From Fructobacillus fructosus KCTC 3544 (GTDB taxonomy: Bacteria; Bacillota; Bacilli; Lactobacillales; Lactobacillaceae): a stretch of DNA of 64,000 bases. Both the position numbers and the translations under genes were made by a program. The DNA is taken from contig NZ_JQBH01000004.1 in NCBI RefSeq assembly GCF_001438695.1, positions 10,787-74,786 of the forward strand, read 5' to 3'. Below are positions 45,193 through 52,683 of this stretch, one piece after another. Within the stretch, counting starts at the first letter, position 1; each line of letters begins with the position of its first letter. The notes below the pieces were generated by a model that saw only the letters and a program-made list of their open reading frames with translations, had not been told where the DNA came from and searched no databases.

Positions 45193-46017
45193 TCAGCTTT
45201 TATCAGCCGTTACCCAGGAATTGTCCTCGTTTTTACTTTCGAAGTACCTCTTAAACTCTTCTGATTCATAAGCGTGCTTTACAACCTGGACCCACTTCTT
45301 GTTCTTGTTTACCTTGTTCACTGTGAGGACCAAGTAATAATCATCCATCACTTTTTCTTTTAATAGATTCTCCTTTGCTGGTACTTTGGCAGCGTAAGCA
45401 ACTGAACCAGGCAAAACGACGTAGTCGAATTCGTCCTTCACGCGTGGAATTGTCGATGAATCAATCTCTGTGAACTGTAAGTTCTTCGGATTATCCGCAA
45501 TATCTTTTTGCGTCACAGTCACTTCGTTAACACCATCTTTCAAACGAATCAGCCCATTCTGAGACAAGATCCGGTAAGCTCGTGCCTTGTTCGAGGCATC
45601 TTCAGGTACGGCAATTCGATCGCCGTCCTGAAGAGCTGCCAAACTCTTCTTCGCACCTTGATAAAGTCCCATGGGAATCGTTGGAATCTTAATAATGCCA
45701 GTTAAAACACCTTTTTTCTCTTTGTTAAAGTTTTTGAGATAAGCACTATGTTGGTCAACGCTTAAATCCGCTTCATTATTATCAAGAGCAATGTCGGCAT
45801 TTAATAAGTTGCTAAAATTTTTACTTTTAACGGTATAACCTTCCTTTTCGAGGATGGGTTTAATGCCGTTCATGAATAATTCGCTGTAAGGCCCGGGGGC
45901 CGTTGCAACTGTAATCACTTTGCTTTTACTAGTTTTATGCTTTGGACCAAATGAAAGAAAAGCCAGTAACAAAATACCTAAACCTACAATCAGCAAAATC
46001 ATCTTCTTTTTTGTCAT
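45193..46017 (-). CDS. MetQ/NlpA-like substrate-binding protein lacking a lipobox Cys
   Basis: The 274-residue protein has the NlpA fold: VATAPGPYSELFMNGIKPILEKEGYTVKSKNFSNLLNADIALDNNEADLSVDQH, IAVPEDASNKARAYRILSQNGLI and VLPGSVAYA. Family members deliver Met or related compounds to MetNI. The N-terminus (MILLIVGLGILLLAFLSFG) has no Cys, and none occurs anywhere in the protein, so it cannot be a lipoprotein and must be anchored by its span. No ATPase or permease gene is near. It is the second gene after the M20 hydrolase, both behind a Cys-codon leader, so cysteine, cystine or an N-acyl derivative is the possible ligand. Confidence 0.85.
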   Translation of the reverse strand: MTKKKMILLIVGLGILLLAFLSFGPKHKTSKSKVITVATAPGPYSELFMNGIKPILEKEGYTVKSKNFSNLLNADIALDNNEADLSVDQHSAYLKNFNKEKKGVLTGIIKIPTIPMGLYQGAKKSLAALQDGDRIAVPEDASNKARAYRILSQNGLIRLKDGVNEVTVTQKDIADNPKNLQFTEIDSSTIPRVKDEFDYVVLPGSVAYAAKVPAKENLLKEKVMDDYYLVLTVNKVNKNKKWVQVVKHAYESEEFKRYFESKNEDNSWVTADKS

Positions 46018-46044
46018 TTGCCTTCTCCTTTAGCAACTTAATTT

Positions 46045-47184
46045 TTAAGCACTTAATTTTTTAGACAAGATTTTAAGCGTTTCAACGTACCAAGCGGCTG
46101 CCGTTTTCAGTCCTTCATCATCGACTTTTAAATCTGAGTGATGAAGACCAGTGCTTATTCCTGATCCAACTTCAGCAAACAACGCTGGGATTGATTGGCT
46201 ATAAAAAGCAAAATCTTCTCCTCCCGCTGATGGTGCGCTTTCGACAATGTTCAATTTCTTCCTCAATGAATCCTTCACTTGCTTTACTAAATCAACGTTG
46301 TTCCATAAAACAGGTGGCCCAGAAATCCAATCAATTTCAGAGGACAGCCCAAATGCTTCGCCTTGAAGTTTAACAATCTGCTCGAATCGCTCTCTGGCCA
46401 ACGTTTGGTCAGCGGTTGAAAATGTTCGAATCGTGCCTTCAAACCAGGAATCATCAGGAATGACGTTCCATGTTGACCCAGCTTCGACATGGGTGACGGA
46501 CAGCACAGCAGCGTGCTGCGGGTTGATGTGCCGTGACACGATGCTTTGCAAAGACGAGATAATGTTGGCCATTCCCAGAACGGGGTCCACGTTTTTATCT
46601 GGATGGGCAGCGTGTCCTCCCTTTCCGTGGAGCCTAACTTTAAATTGGTCAATCGCCGCATTTCGAGCCCCTCCTTCAATCGAAAGGGTTCCGACTGACA
46701 TTGTTGGATCATTATGAAAACCGATGATGAATTGAGCATCCTCTAAAATGTGGGAACGAAGCACTAATTCAGCCCCTTGATGCGTTTCCTCTGCAGGCTG
46801 GAAAACAAAAAGAACACGTACGTTCAAACTACCTTCCATTTCCTTTATTCTTTCGGCCGCTGCAAGCAAACTGACGGTATGAAAGTCATGCCCACAAGCG
46901 TGCATGATTCCCTGAGTAACTGAGGAATACGAAAGCGCTGTTTTTTCTTGTATTGGCAGGGCGTCAATATCGGCACGTAACACAATAACCGGTGCCTCTT
47001 TTGGTCCAAGAGCAGCTACTACTCCGGTTCTCATTGAGGTGGGTGTTATGATTTCAAGACCTAGAGTCTTAAGACGTTCTTCGATACGTGCTGTTGTTTC
47101 AAATTCTTGCATCGGTAATTCTGGATGCTTGTGTAAATTGTGACGGAAGCGGTATAAGTCTTCCCATTTTTCATCTGTTAACAT
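46045..47184 (-). CDS. M20-family amidohydrolase (N-acyl amino acid deacylase type)
   Basis: The roughly 379-residue enzyme has RHNLHKHPELPMQEFETTARI, the metal motif MHACGHDFHTVSLLAAAE, VFQPAEETHQGA and SAGGEDFAFYSQSIP, all typical of M20D peptidases such as hippurate and N-acetyl-amino-acid hydrolases. Two metals bind at the Cys, His and Glu sites. Likely substrates include N-acetyl cysteine or other acyl amino acids. The start MLTDEKW at 47184 has GGAG six bases upstream; the longer frame runs into the attenuator. It is first in an operon with a MetQ-like gene. Confidence 0.88.
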   Translation of the reverse strand: MLTDEKWEDLYRFRHNLHKHPELPMQEFETTARIEERLKTLGLEIITPTSMRTGVVAALGPKEAPVIVLRADIDALPIQEKTALSYSSVTQGIMHACGHDFHTVSLLAAAERIKEMEGSLNVRVLFVFQPAEETHQGAELVLRSHILEDAQFIIGFHNDPTMSVGTLSIEGGARNAAIDQFKVRLHGKGGHAAHPDKNVDPVLGMANIISSLQSIVSRHINPQHAAVLSVTHVEAGSTWNVIPDDSWFEGTIRTFSTADQTLARERFEQIVKLQGEAFGLSSEIDWISGPPVLWNNVDLVKQVKDSLRKKLNIVESAPSAGGEDFAFYSQSIPALFAEVGSGISTGLHHSDLKVDDEGLKTAAAWYVETLKILSKKLSA

Positions 47185-47196
47185 CATTTTCTCCAT

Positions 47197-47456
47197 AAAA
47201 AAAGCCAGTGTCTCAGTATCGTCATACTGAAAAACTGGCACTTAACGGGCTTTATATCCACGAAGATAGTCAAGTTGATGCAATATGAACGCTAAAAAGT
47301 CACCTTGGACAGGAGCTAATCAATCGTTCATATTGGATTTCGATTGCTAGCTCTTACTTTTCGTAACAGCAGCAGTTCATCTGCTTCATTGACATCGTGA
47401 ATCTTCCCTTCCTTTTCATTTTGTTATAATTTTAGCATGAAATTCTTCACTGTCAA
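47197..47456 (-). promoter_or_regulatory. Cys-codon leader attenuator of the M20/MetQ-like operon
   Basis: A promoter TTGACA (47456-47451), 16 bases, TAAAAT (47434-47429) is followed by a 13-codon ORF and three competing stems. Segment 47353-47341 pairs with 47326-47313 (GAGCTA/TAGCTC and CAATCG/CGATTG). Segment 47335-47325 pairs with 47291-47281 (11 bp, CAATATGAACG). The latter strand can also pair with 47229-47220 in the terminator (47239-47197). A ribosome stalled at the Cys codons would free the first segment, favouring antitermination. Confidence 0.75.
47354..47395 (-). CDS. Leader peptide MSMKQMNCCCYEK
   Basis: This 13-residue ORF has three Cys codons in a row (TGC TGC TGT) at residues 8-10 and three Met codons. 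AGGAAGGG lies about ten bases before ATG 47395. It ends in TAA directly before the first pairing segment of the attenuator. The codon cluster near the end is the hallmark of ribosome-mediated attenuation. It would report the charging of tRNA-Cys; Met sensing is less likely, as the Met codons are not clustered. Confidence 0.75.
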   Translation of the reverse strand: MSMKQMNCCCYEK

Positions 47457-47516
47457 ACAAATAAAAAGCCAGCCCTGATCTGAGCTGACTTTTATAGTCA
47501 CTATTGATAAGCAAAC

Positions 47517-48860
47517 TTATTCTCCAAACTCTTCTTTCTTCAAGAACTTCCAGAGAAGTGCCAGAACGAGTCCAGCCAGTGCTGGCAGCACCCAACCGAA
47601 GCCTTCGGCAGCCAGCGGCAAGTTGGTTGTGTAGCCCTTGACCACGTTTGCGGCCCAGGCTTGGCTAGCCAATGGTGAAGCGGCCAGTGCATCCAAGAAG
47701 GCAGGCACCGTTACCGCGGCAACCACAAAGCGGTACATCGTGCCGTCTTGCTTCACCCACTTGTTCGTGACCCCTAGCAAAGTCAGCGCCAAGGCATATG
47801 GGTACAAGAGCATCAAAACGGGGGCTGACCAAGCGATGATGTTGGTCAAACCGGCGTTGGCTGTGACAAAGGAACCAAAGGCGATGAGGCGCAACCACCA
47901 GAGGTAAGAAACCTTCGGAAAGACGCGGTGCAGATCCTGAGCAAAGGAAACGAACAATCCCATGGCAGTCGTGAAGACGGCCAAGGTCACAATGACACCG
48001 GTTGAAAGAACACCGACGTTCCCCGTGTAATGCGTGATGATTTCAGAAAAAGCCGTTCCACCATTGGCGGCAACCTTCATTGTTCCAAGCGACGAGACAC
48101 CGAGCAAAACCGTGGCCACGTAGATGAGTGATTCCATCAGGATGGCAACCAGACCTGACTTGGCCAAGACTTTCGAAACGTTTGTTCCAGTGAAACCAAG
48201 GGCGCGAACGGCGTAGACAACTGAAACGGCCAAGGCTAAGAGCGCTAGACCATCCATTGTGTTATAACCGTCCAAAATTCCTTGAAAAGCCGCGTGGTGC
48301 TGGTAAGCCGAAGCCACGTGTTGACTCAAGTCCCCCATTGGCAAAACCAAGGACAAAACCAAGATCAAGCCCAAAAGTACCAAGAAGATGGGGTTTAGAT
48401 ACTTGCCGACCCACTTCATCAAATTGGACTGTTTGACCGTTAAGAAGTAGGCCAGACCAAAGAAGACGGCTGAGAAAACAAGCATGGCCAATTGCTGGTA
48501 ACCAGCAGGAACCAATGGTGCGACACCCATGGCAAAGGCCGTGGCCGCCGTACGTGGCGTTCCGAAGAGTGGACCGATGGTGAAGTGGATTGCCACCAGC
48601 ACAACCGTTCCAAACCAAGGGGCGACTGGCTTGGCAATGTCATAGACGGACTTGGAATCCGTTAAAGAAACCGCCAACATGGCCAGGAATGGCAACAGGG
48701 CACCTGTCAAAAGGAAGCCAAGCACGGCGGGCAGCCAGTTATGACCGGCGAGTTGTCCCAATTGAACTGGGAAGATCAAGTTTCCGGCACCAAAGAACAT
48801 ACCGAAGATGAGCGAAGCCACTAAGAAGAGCTGCTTCGTTGTTAATTTCTGCTTTTCCAT
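47517..48860 (-). CDS. brnQ: BrnQ branched-chain amino acid carrier (Ile-leader copy)
   Basis: The 447-residue protein has twelve spans and LIVCS family features such as GMFFGAGNLIFPVQLGQLAG at the N-terminus, PRTAATAFAMGVAPLVP and GYNTMDGLALLALAVSVVYAVRALG. It imports Leu, Ile and Val with sodium or protons. It lies behind an attenuator whose leader peptide is rich in Ile, which suggests that Ile shortage turns it on. The paralogue at 49121-50461 has a Val-type leader. Codons are more GC-rich than in the paralogue. AGGAG lies ten bases before ATG 48860. Confidence 0.94.
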   Translation of the reverse strand: MEKQKLTTKQLFLVASLIFGMFFGAGNLIFPVQLGQLAGHNWLPAVLGFLLTGALLPFLAMLAVSLTDSKSVYDIAKPVAPWFGTVVLVAIHFTIGPLFGTPRTAATAFAMGVAPLVPAGYQQLAMLVFSAVFFGLAYFLTVKQSNLMKWVGKYLNPIFLVLLGLILVLSLVLPMGDLSQHVASAYQHHAAFQGILDGYNTMDGLALLALAVSVVYAVRALGFTGTNVSKVLAKSGLVAILMESLIYVATVLLGVSSLGTMKVAANGGTAFSEIITHYTGNVGVLSTGVIVTLAVFTTAMGLFVSFAQDLHRVFPKVSYLWWLRLIAFGSFVTANAGLTNIIAWSAPVLMLLYPYALALTLLGVTNKWVKQDGTMYRFVVAAVTVPAFLDALAASPLASQAWAANVVKGYTTNLPLAAEGFGWVLPALAGLVLALLWKFLKKEEFGE

Positions 48861-48903
48861 TATGAAAAACTCCTTTAATTTTTCATCTTAAGTTTTTCGA
48901 CAA

Positions 48904-49116
48904 ATAAAAAAACCAGCTACGTAAAACGCAGCTGGTCAACATTCATTCGCTCAGCCGCCTATCCGTTTTTGGATAGGCAGCCCAAAACATCAGCACCTAC
49001 CCCTATGGAATAATAATGCTGATAATAATGGCTTGGTTGTTTTGGAATGAATTCGTCATTTGTTTACTCACTTAATTTGATAAATCAATTAAAACATAAT
49101 GAGAAAAACTTGTCAA
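48904..49116 (-). promoter_or_regulatory. Ile-codon leader attenuator of brnQ copy 1
   Basis: The promoter is TTGACA (49116-49111), 17 bases, TTTAAT (49093-49088). After the leader ORF, GGGTAGG (49002-48996) can pair with CCTATCC (48977-48971), or the latter can pair with GGATAGG (48964-48958). GCGGCTG (48958-48952) can also pair with CAGCTGC (48934-48928) in the 5' arm of the terminator ACCAGCT/AGCTGGT plus T-run (48937-48904). This is a four-segment trp-like attenuator. When Ile is short, a stall at the Ile codons leaves GGGTAGG free and favours readthrough. Confidence 0.85.
49003..49059 (-). CDS. Ile-rich leader peptide MTNSFQNNQAIIISIIIP
   Basis: The 18-residue ORF has six Ile codons (ATT ATT ATC AGC ATT ATT ATT) just before a Pro and TAG. 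The stop abuts the first attenuator segment (GGGTAGG). An AGTGAG lies upstream as a weak ribosome site. Length and layout match the Val-type leader at 50603-50659, including the central Ser, so both derive from one duplicated element. Confidence 0.85.
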   Translation of the reverse strand: MTNSFQNNQAIIISIIIP

Positions 49117-49120
49117 TTCT

Positions 49121-50461
49121 TTAGGCGGTTTGCTTCCGTTGAATGGCCTGCCATACCATGGCTACCAAAGCACCAATAATCGCTGGTAGTACCCAGCCGA
49201 AACCTTCAGCAGCCAATGGAATGATGGCATGGTAAACATCAGCCACCTGAAGCGCCCAATCGGTTGACTTAGCGGGTGAAGCCAACAAACCATCTAGCAA
49301 AGCCGGGATGGTGATAAAGGCCATCACCGTCCGGTACATGATGGGGCTTTGCTTCACCCACTTATTCAAAACGGCCAAGATGGTTAGTGCCAGTGTGAAT
49401 GGATAGATAATCATCAAGGCAGGAATTGAAAAGGCAATGATTTTAGTCAACCCGGCATTTGCGGTGATAAACGATCCGACGGTGATAACACGCAACCAGT
49501 TTTTGTATGAAATCTTTGGAAAGACTTTATGCAAATCTTGTGAGAAGGAAGCTGACAAGCCCATCGCCGTTGTGAAAACAGCTAATGTAACAATCAGACC
49601 CGTCATCAAAATACCGACGTTTCCCGTGTAGTGAATGATAACGTTCGATAAAGCCGTTCCCCCATTATCAGAAACTGGCATGATGCCCAATGACGTTACC
49701 CCTAAGAGTGCCGTGGCGATGTAAATCAGTGACTCTAATAAGATGGCCAGTAATCCTGACTTAGCCAGAAGCTTTGGTACCTGCTTGTCGGAGAAGCCCA
49801 TGTTCTTAACGGCGTAAACAACTGAAACCGCAAAGGCTAGGAGGGCCAAACAATCCATTGTGTTATACCCTTCCAGGATTCCTTGGAAGGCTGGTGCGAC
49901 TTTGTAGGCACCAGACACCTTCTGGTCCAAGCCACCCATCGGCATGATTAAGGCGAGCAGTAAAATCACTGCTAACAGAATCAAGAACAGTGGGTTCAAG
50001 TACTTACCAACCCACTTCGTTAAGTTCGACTCTTTCAAAGTCAATCGGTAAACCATCAAGAAGAAGATGGCTGAAAAAATCAACATGGCGAGTTGCTGAT
50101 AGGCCGTTGGAATCAATGGCGCAATTCCCATAGCAAAGGCCGTTGCCGCCGTACGTGGCGTGGCAAAGAGTGGCCCTAATGAAAAGTGAATGGCCACAAC
50201 CATGATGGTTGCAAACCAAGGAGCCACTGGCTTGGCAATGTCAAAAACCGACGTTGACTTGGTCAAAGCCATCCCGAGCATTGCCAAGAATGGTAGCAAA
50301 GCCCCGGTTAAAAGGAAACCAGAGATGGCGGGCCAGACGTGGCCACCCGCCAACTGTCCCAGTTGAACGGGGAAAATTAGGTTGCCGGCCCCGAAAAAGA
50401 GACCGAAAATTAGTGATGTGATCAGTAAGAGCTGTCGCTTACTCGCTCGTTGTTCTTGCAT
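49121..50461 (-). CDS. brnQ: BrnQ branched-chain amino acid carrier (Val-leader copy)
   Basis: This roughly 446-residue carrier is highly similar to the adjacent copy: GLFFGAGNLIFPVQLGQLAGG, PRTAATAFAMGIAPLIP and GYNTMDCLALLAFAVSVVYAVKNMG. It has twelve spans and serves Leu/Ile/Val uptake. The start is MQEQRASKRQ at 50461, with AGGAG seven bases upstream; the longer reading to 50476 overlaps that site. It lies behind a leader peptide rich in Val, so the two copies may be tuned to different amino acids. The pair is a tandem duplication that includes the leaders. Confidence 0.94.
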   Translation of the reverse strand: MQEQRASKRQLLLITSLIFGLFFGAGNLIFPVQLGQLAGGHVWPAISGFLLTGALLPFLAMLGMALTKSTSVFDIAKPVAPWFATIMVVAIHFSLGPLFATPRTAATAFAMGIAPLIPTAYQQLAMLIFSAIFFLMVYRLTLKESNLTKWVGKYLNPLFLILLAVILLLALIMPMGGLDQKVSGAYKVAPAFQGILEGYNTMDCLALLAFAVSVVYAVKNMGFSDKQVPKLLAKSGLLAILLESLIYIATALLGVTSLGIMPVSDNGGTALSNVIIHYTGNVGILMTGLIVTLAVFTTAMGLSASFSQDLHKVFPKISYKNWLRVITVGSFITANAGLTKIIAFSIPALMIIYPFTLALTILAVLNKWVKQSPIMYRTVMAFITIPALLDGLLASPAKSTDWALQVADVYHAIIPLAAEGFGWVLPAIIGALVAMVWQAIQRKQTA

Positions 50462-50504
50462 GGTAATACTCCTCATTTTTTTGAAACTCGTTAATCAAAA
50501 CAAA

Positions 50505-50716
50505 CAAAAAAGCCAGTTGCGTTAAGCAACTGGCTTCGTCAATGACTCAATCAGCTGCCCATCCTAATGTCGGATAGGCAGGCCAAAAATCAGCACCCTA
50601 TCCTAACGGATAACGACGCTGACGACGACGGCTGAATTGTGAGTCAAAAAGTTGTTCATGATTTTTCTCGTTTCATTTGATACTCACATTAAAACAAAAT
50701 GAGATTGCCTTGTCAA
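50505..50716 (-). promoter_or_regulatory. Val-codon leader attenuator of brnQ copy 2
   Basis: TTGACA (50716-50711), 17 bases, TTTAAT (50693-50688). After the leader, GGATAGG (50603-50597) can pair with CCTATCC (50578-50572), which can also pair with GGATGGG (50564-50558). GCAGCTG (50558-50552) can pair with CAGTTGC (50532-50526) in the terminator GCCAGTTGC/GCAACTGGC plus T-run. The layout is identical to that of brnQ copy 1. Confidence 0.85.
50603..50659 (-). CDS. Val-rich leader peptide MNNFLTHNSAVVVSVVIR
   Basis: The 18-residue ORF has five Val codons (GTC GTC GTC AGC GTC GTT) and one Ile codon (ATC) before Arg and TAG. Four of five Val codons are GTC. A weak ribosome site (CGAGAA) lies upstream of ATG 50659. 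It has the same length and the same Ser between two triplets as the Ile leader, with Ile replaced by Val. Confidence 0.85.
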   Translation of the reverse strand: MNNFLTHNSAVVVSVVIR

Positions 50717-50755
50717 GACTTTTTATGCAAATGTGCTTACTAAAGTCAAGAAAGC

Positions 50756-51325
50756 TCAATCAACCGTAATCATCTTTGGATAAACACGGGCAATGATGAC
50801 CAAGACAACTGCTGAGGCAATAAAGGATGGTAACATGTACGATCCGTTATAAAGAGTGGAATACAACCAAACACCCTCGCCCTTTGGTGCGTATTGACCA
50901 AAGAAAATGACGGCTGACAGCATATGGGACAAGAAACGCAAGAAAGACCCCACGAAGACGCCAACAATCAACCAGAGTGTCCCCTTTCCCATTTCCTTGT
51001 TCGCAAAGGCCTTCTTAACCATTGGGACAGTCACAGCTGTGAAACCGACCAACCCGAAAGCCAATGGGTAATCCAGGAACGCCTGAAAGGGTGTCAAAAT
51101 GTAGGCACCTAAGATTAACTTGATGAGTCCAAACAGAATTCCGACTGTTAACCCACCCTTATAGCCATAACGATACGCCATAATCACCGTTGGTACCATT
51201 TGAAATGAAATGGAGCCACCCTCACCCCAAAGACGAATGGACCAGAAACTCAAGACAACGGATAGGGCGATGAAAAGCGCCAATTCCGTAATAAAACGTA
51301 AATTTTGCGACTGCGTGTTCTGCAT
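50756..51325 (-). CDS. thiT: Thiamine ECF transporter S component
   Basis: The 189-residue protein has six spans and the ThiT sequence pattern: FITELALFIALSVVLSFWSIRLWGEGGSIS, then MVPTVIMAYRYGYKGGLTVGILFGLIKLILGAYILTPFQAFLDYPLAFGLVG. The GGSIS and aromatic residues help bind thiamine. It works with the shared EcfT/EcfA energising module encoded elsewhere. It is preceded by a TPP riboswitch, so it is made when thiamine is short. AGAGGAG lies before ATG 51325. Confidence 0.95.
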   Translation of the reverse strand: MQNTQSQNLRFITELALFIALSVVLSFWSIRLWGEGGSISFQMVPTVIMAYRYGYKGGLTVGILFGLIKLILGAYILTPFQAFLDYPLAFGLVGFTAVTVPMVKKAFANKEMGKGTLWLIVGVFVGSFLRFLSHMLSAVIFFGQYAPKGEGVWLYSTLYNGSYMLPSFIASAVVLVIIARVYPKMITVD

Positions 51326-51352
51326 TTTTTTCTCCTCTTAGTACATCAGTCC

Positions 51353-51490
51353 ACAAAAAAACAACCATCCGAAACAGCAAAAGCGAACGGACGGTTGTCT
51401 TAGTCTTTTCTGTTTTCCCTACGCGTGTCTTAACACAACAGGTTCGAAGGGTCGGCTTGCGCACTCTCAGCTCCAAGGAGCTCCCCTAAA
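51353..51490 (-). promoter_or_regulatory. TPP riboswitch with terminator upstream of thiT
   Basis: On the minus strand the THI-box appears in order: TAGGGGAGC, GCTGAGAGTG, GACCCTTCGAACCTG and GCGTAGGGAA. Then ACAACCGTCCG/CGGATGGTTGT plus T-run forms the terminator (51353-51398). Thiamine diphosphate binding would favour termination. A promoter TTGTCA (51545-51540), 18 bases, TATAAT (51521-51516) lies upstream. The remaining gap to 51721 holds a second terminator (51557-51586) and no clear gene. Confidence 0.95.
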
Positions 51491-51556
51491 CGGACGTTAT
51501 TTATTTGTTACCACCATTATAACCAGGTCCAAGCGCTTTTGACAAGCATCACACAA

Positions 51557-51586
51557 TAAAAAAGTCGGTTGCTTTAGCAACCGACT
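51557..51586 (-). terminator. Terminator downstream of the second DUF915 gene
   Basis: AGTCGGTTGC and GCAACCGACT form a 10-bp stem with a four-base loop, followed by six T on the minus strand. Another hairpin (AAAGACGGC/GCCGTCTTT, 51697-51718) lies right after the DUF915 stop. Confidence 0.8.
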
Positions 51587-51721
51587 CCGTCTAATTAATC
51601 TGATAAATTCCCGCTAAAATAATTTGACGTGTTTGCTCCAGTCGCTGTTCAACAGCAGATCCCGACAACTGTAGGCCCATACGCTGCTCATCAATAAAGA
51701 CGGCAAAGCCGTCTTTTTTCT

Positions 51722-52579
51722 TTATTTCTTTAAGAACGCCAGCATAGCCGCATCAACTTCCTTGTTTTCATGCAACTTAGAATGCTGTCCATCCGCACCG
51801 GTAATCAGTTTTTCCTCATAAGTCGAAGGACTTTGAACCAAGTACTTTAAGGACTTAGACGAATTATTATAAACCGTCGTATCGTTATTACCAGAACCCT
51901 GTGAATTACCGTAAATGTTCAGTACCTGAACCTGGTGCTTTTGATAATACTCACGCAGTGGTAATAAACGTTTGTAGTACGCAGACTGATTAACCGGTTG
52001 TCCATCGTCTTTCAGGGGTGAATCAGATTCAGGCTCCGTTAACATCAAACCGTTATAGGTACCGGCTAAGTCAACCTGTTTCTTAACTACTGGCAACGAA
52101 TCACTTTTACCATCAGCCGTTGCCATCAAATAGTAGGCAATGGCCATGTTCCCCATGGAGTGCCCCACCACGTTAACTTGGTCGATCCCTTGCTTCTTTA
52201 AGTTAGTCATGATGGTCTGCACCCAAGCGGCCGTCTTGGTGAAATCTTGGTTCTTGTTATTATCAAATTGAACCAAAATGAGCGGGTTTTTGTCTTCTTT
52301 TTGAATGCGCCGACCCATTTCAACCTGATTATTGTCCTTAACCGTCACGTTCACGCGCCGATTCGAATAACCCTGGTCAACCAAATACTGGGCCATTGAC
52401 TTTTCAGCATTGCGTGATGAACCGTAACCATGGAAAAAAACCGTGGCGGTTTTACCAGAAGCAGTTGAGGAATTTGTCGTCGTTTTGTGTTGCGCATTCA
52501 GTGATTGGAAGACCGCGTAGCCAATTAAGACCAACAAAATAATCACTAAAAGGCCGATAATGCCATGCGTTTTTTTCAT
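51722..52579 (-). CDS. DUF915 alpha/beta hydrolase, cell-surface type (copy 2)
   Basis: The 285-residue protein matches the copy at 34305-35159 in order and motifs: an N-terminal span (IIGLLVIILLVLIGYAVFQS), VFFHGYGSSRNAEKSMAQYL, NVVGHSMGNMAIAYYLM (nucleophile Ser) and GADGQHSKLHENKEVDA with the catalytic His. It is likely anchored outside the membrane. It is a single gene with its own terminators. The substrate is unknown. Confidence 0.88.
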   Translation of the reverse strand: MKKTHGIIGLLVIILLVLIGYAVFQSLNAQHKTTTNSSTASGKTATVFFHGYGSSRNAEKSMAQYLVDQGYSNRRVNVTVKDNNQVEMGRRIQKEDKNPLILVQFDNNKNQDFTKTAAWVQTIMTNLKKQGIDQVNVVGHSMGNMAIAYYLMATADGKSDSLPVVKKQVDLAGTYNGLMLTEPESDSPLKDDGQPVNQSAYYKRLLPLREYYQKHQVQVLNIYGNSQGSGNNDTTVYNNSSKSLKYLVQSPSTYEEKLITGADGQHSKLHENKEVDAAMLAFLKK

Positions 52580-52683
52580 AAAATAGTTACTCCTTACCCT
52601 TTTATTGTAACGCCTTCATCACTATCATTCATAATAAAAAGAGAGTTAACCTTTCGGTTAACCCTGCTTTTATGAAGCTCTTT

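Noticed and set aside
47197-47422. SAM-I, SMK-box or T-box in the leader of the M20/MetQ-like operon
   Set aside because: None of the conserved cores is present; the Cys-codon ORF and exclusive stems explain the leader better.
51591-51680. 29-residue minus-strand ORF (MGLQLSGSAVEQRLEQTRQI...) between two terminators
   Set aside because: It could be a small protein or the tail of a lost gene, but no ribosome site lies before its ATG and the family is not known, so it is not called a gene.
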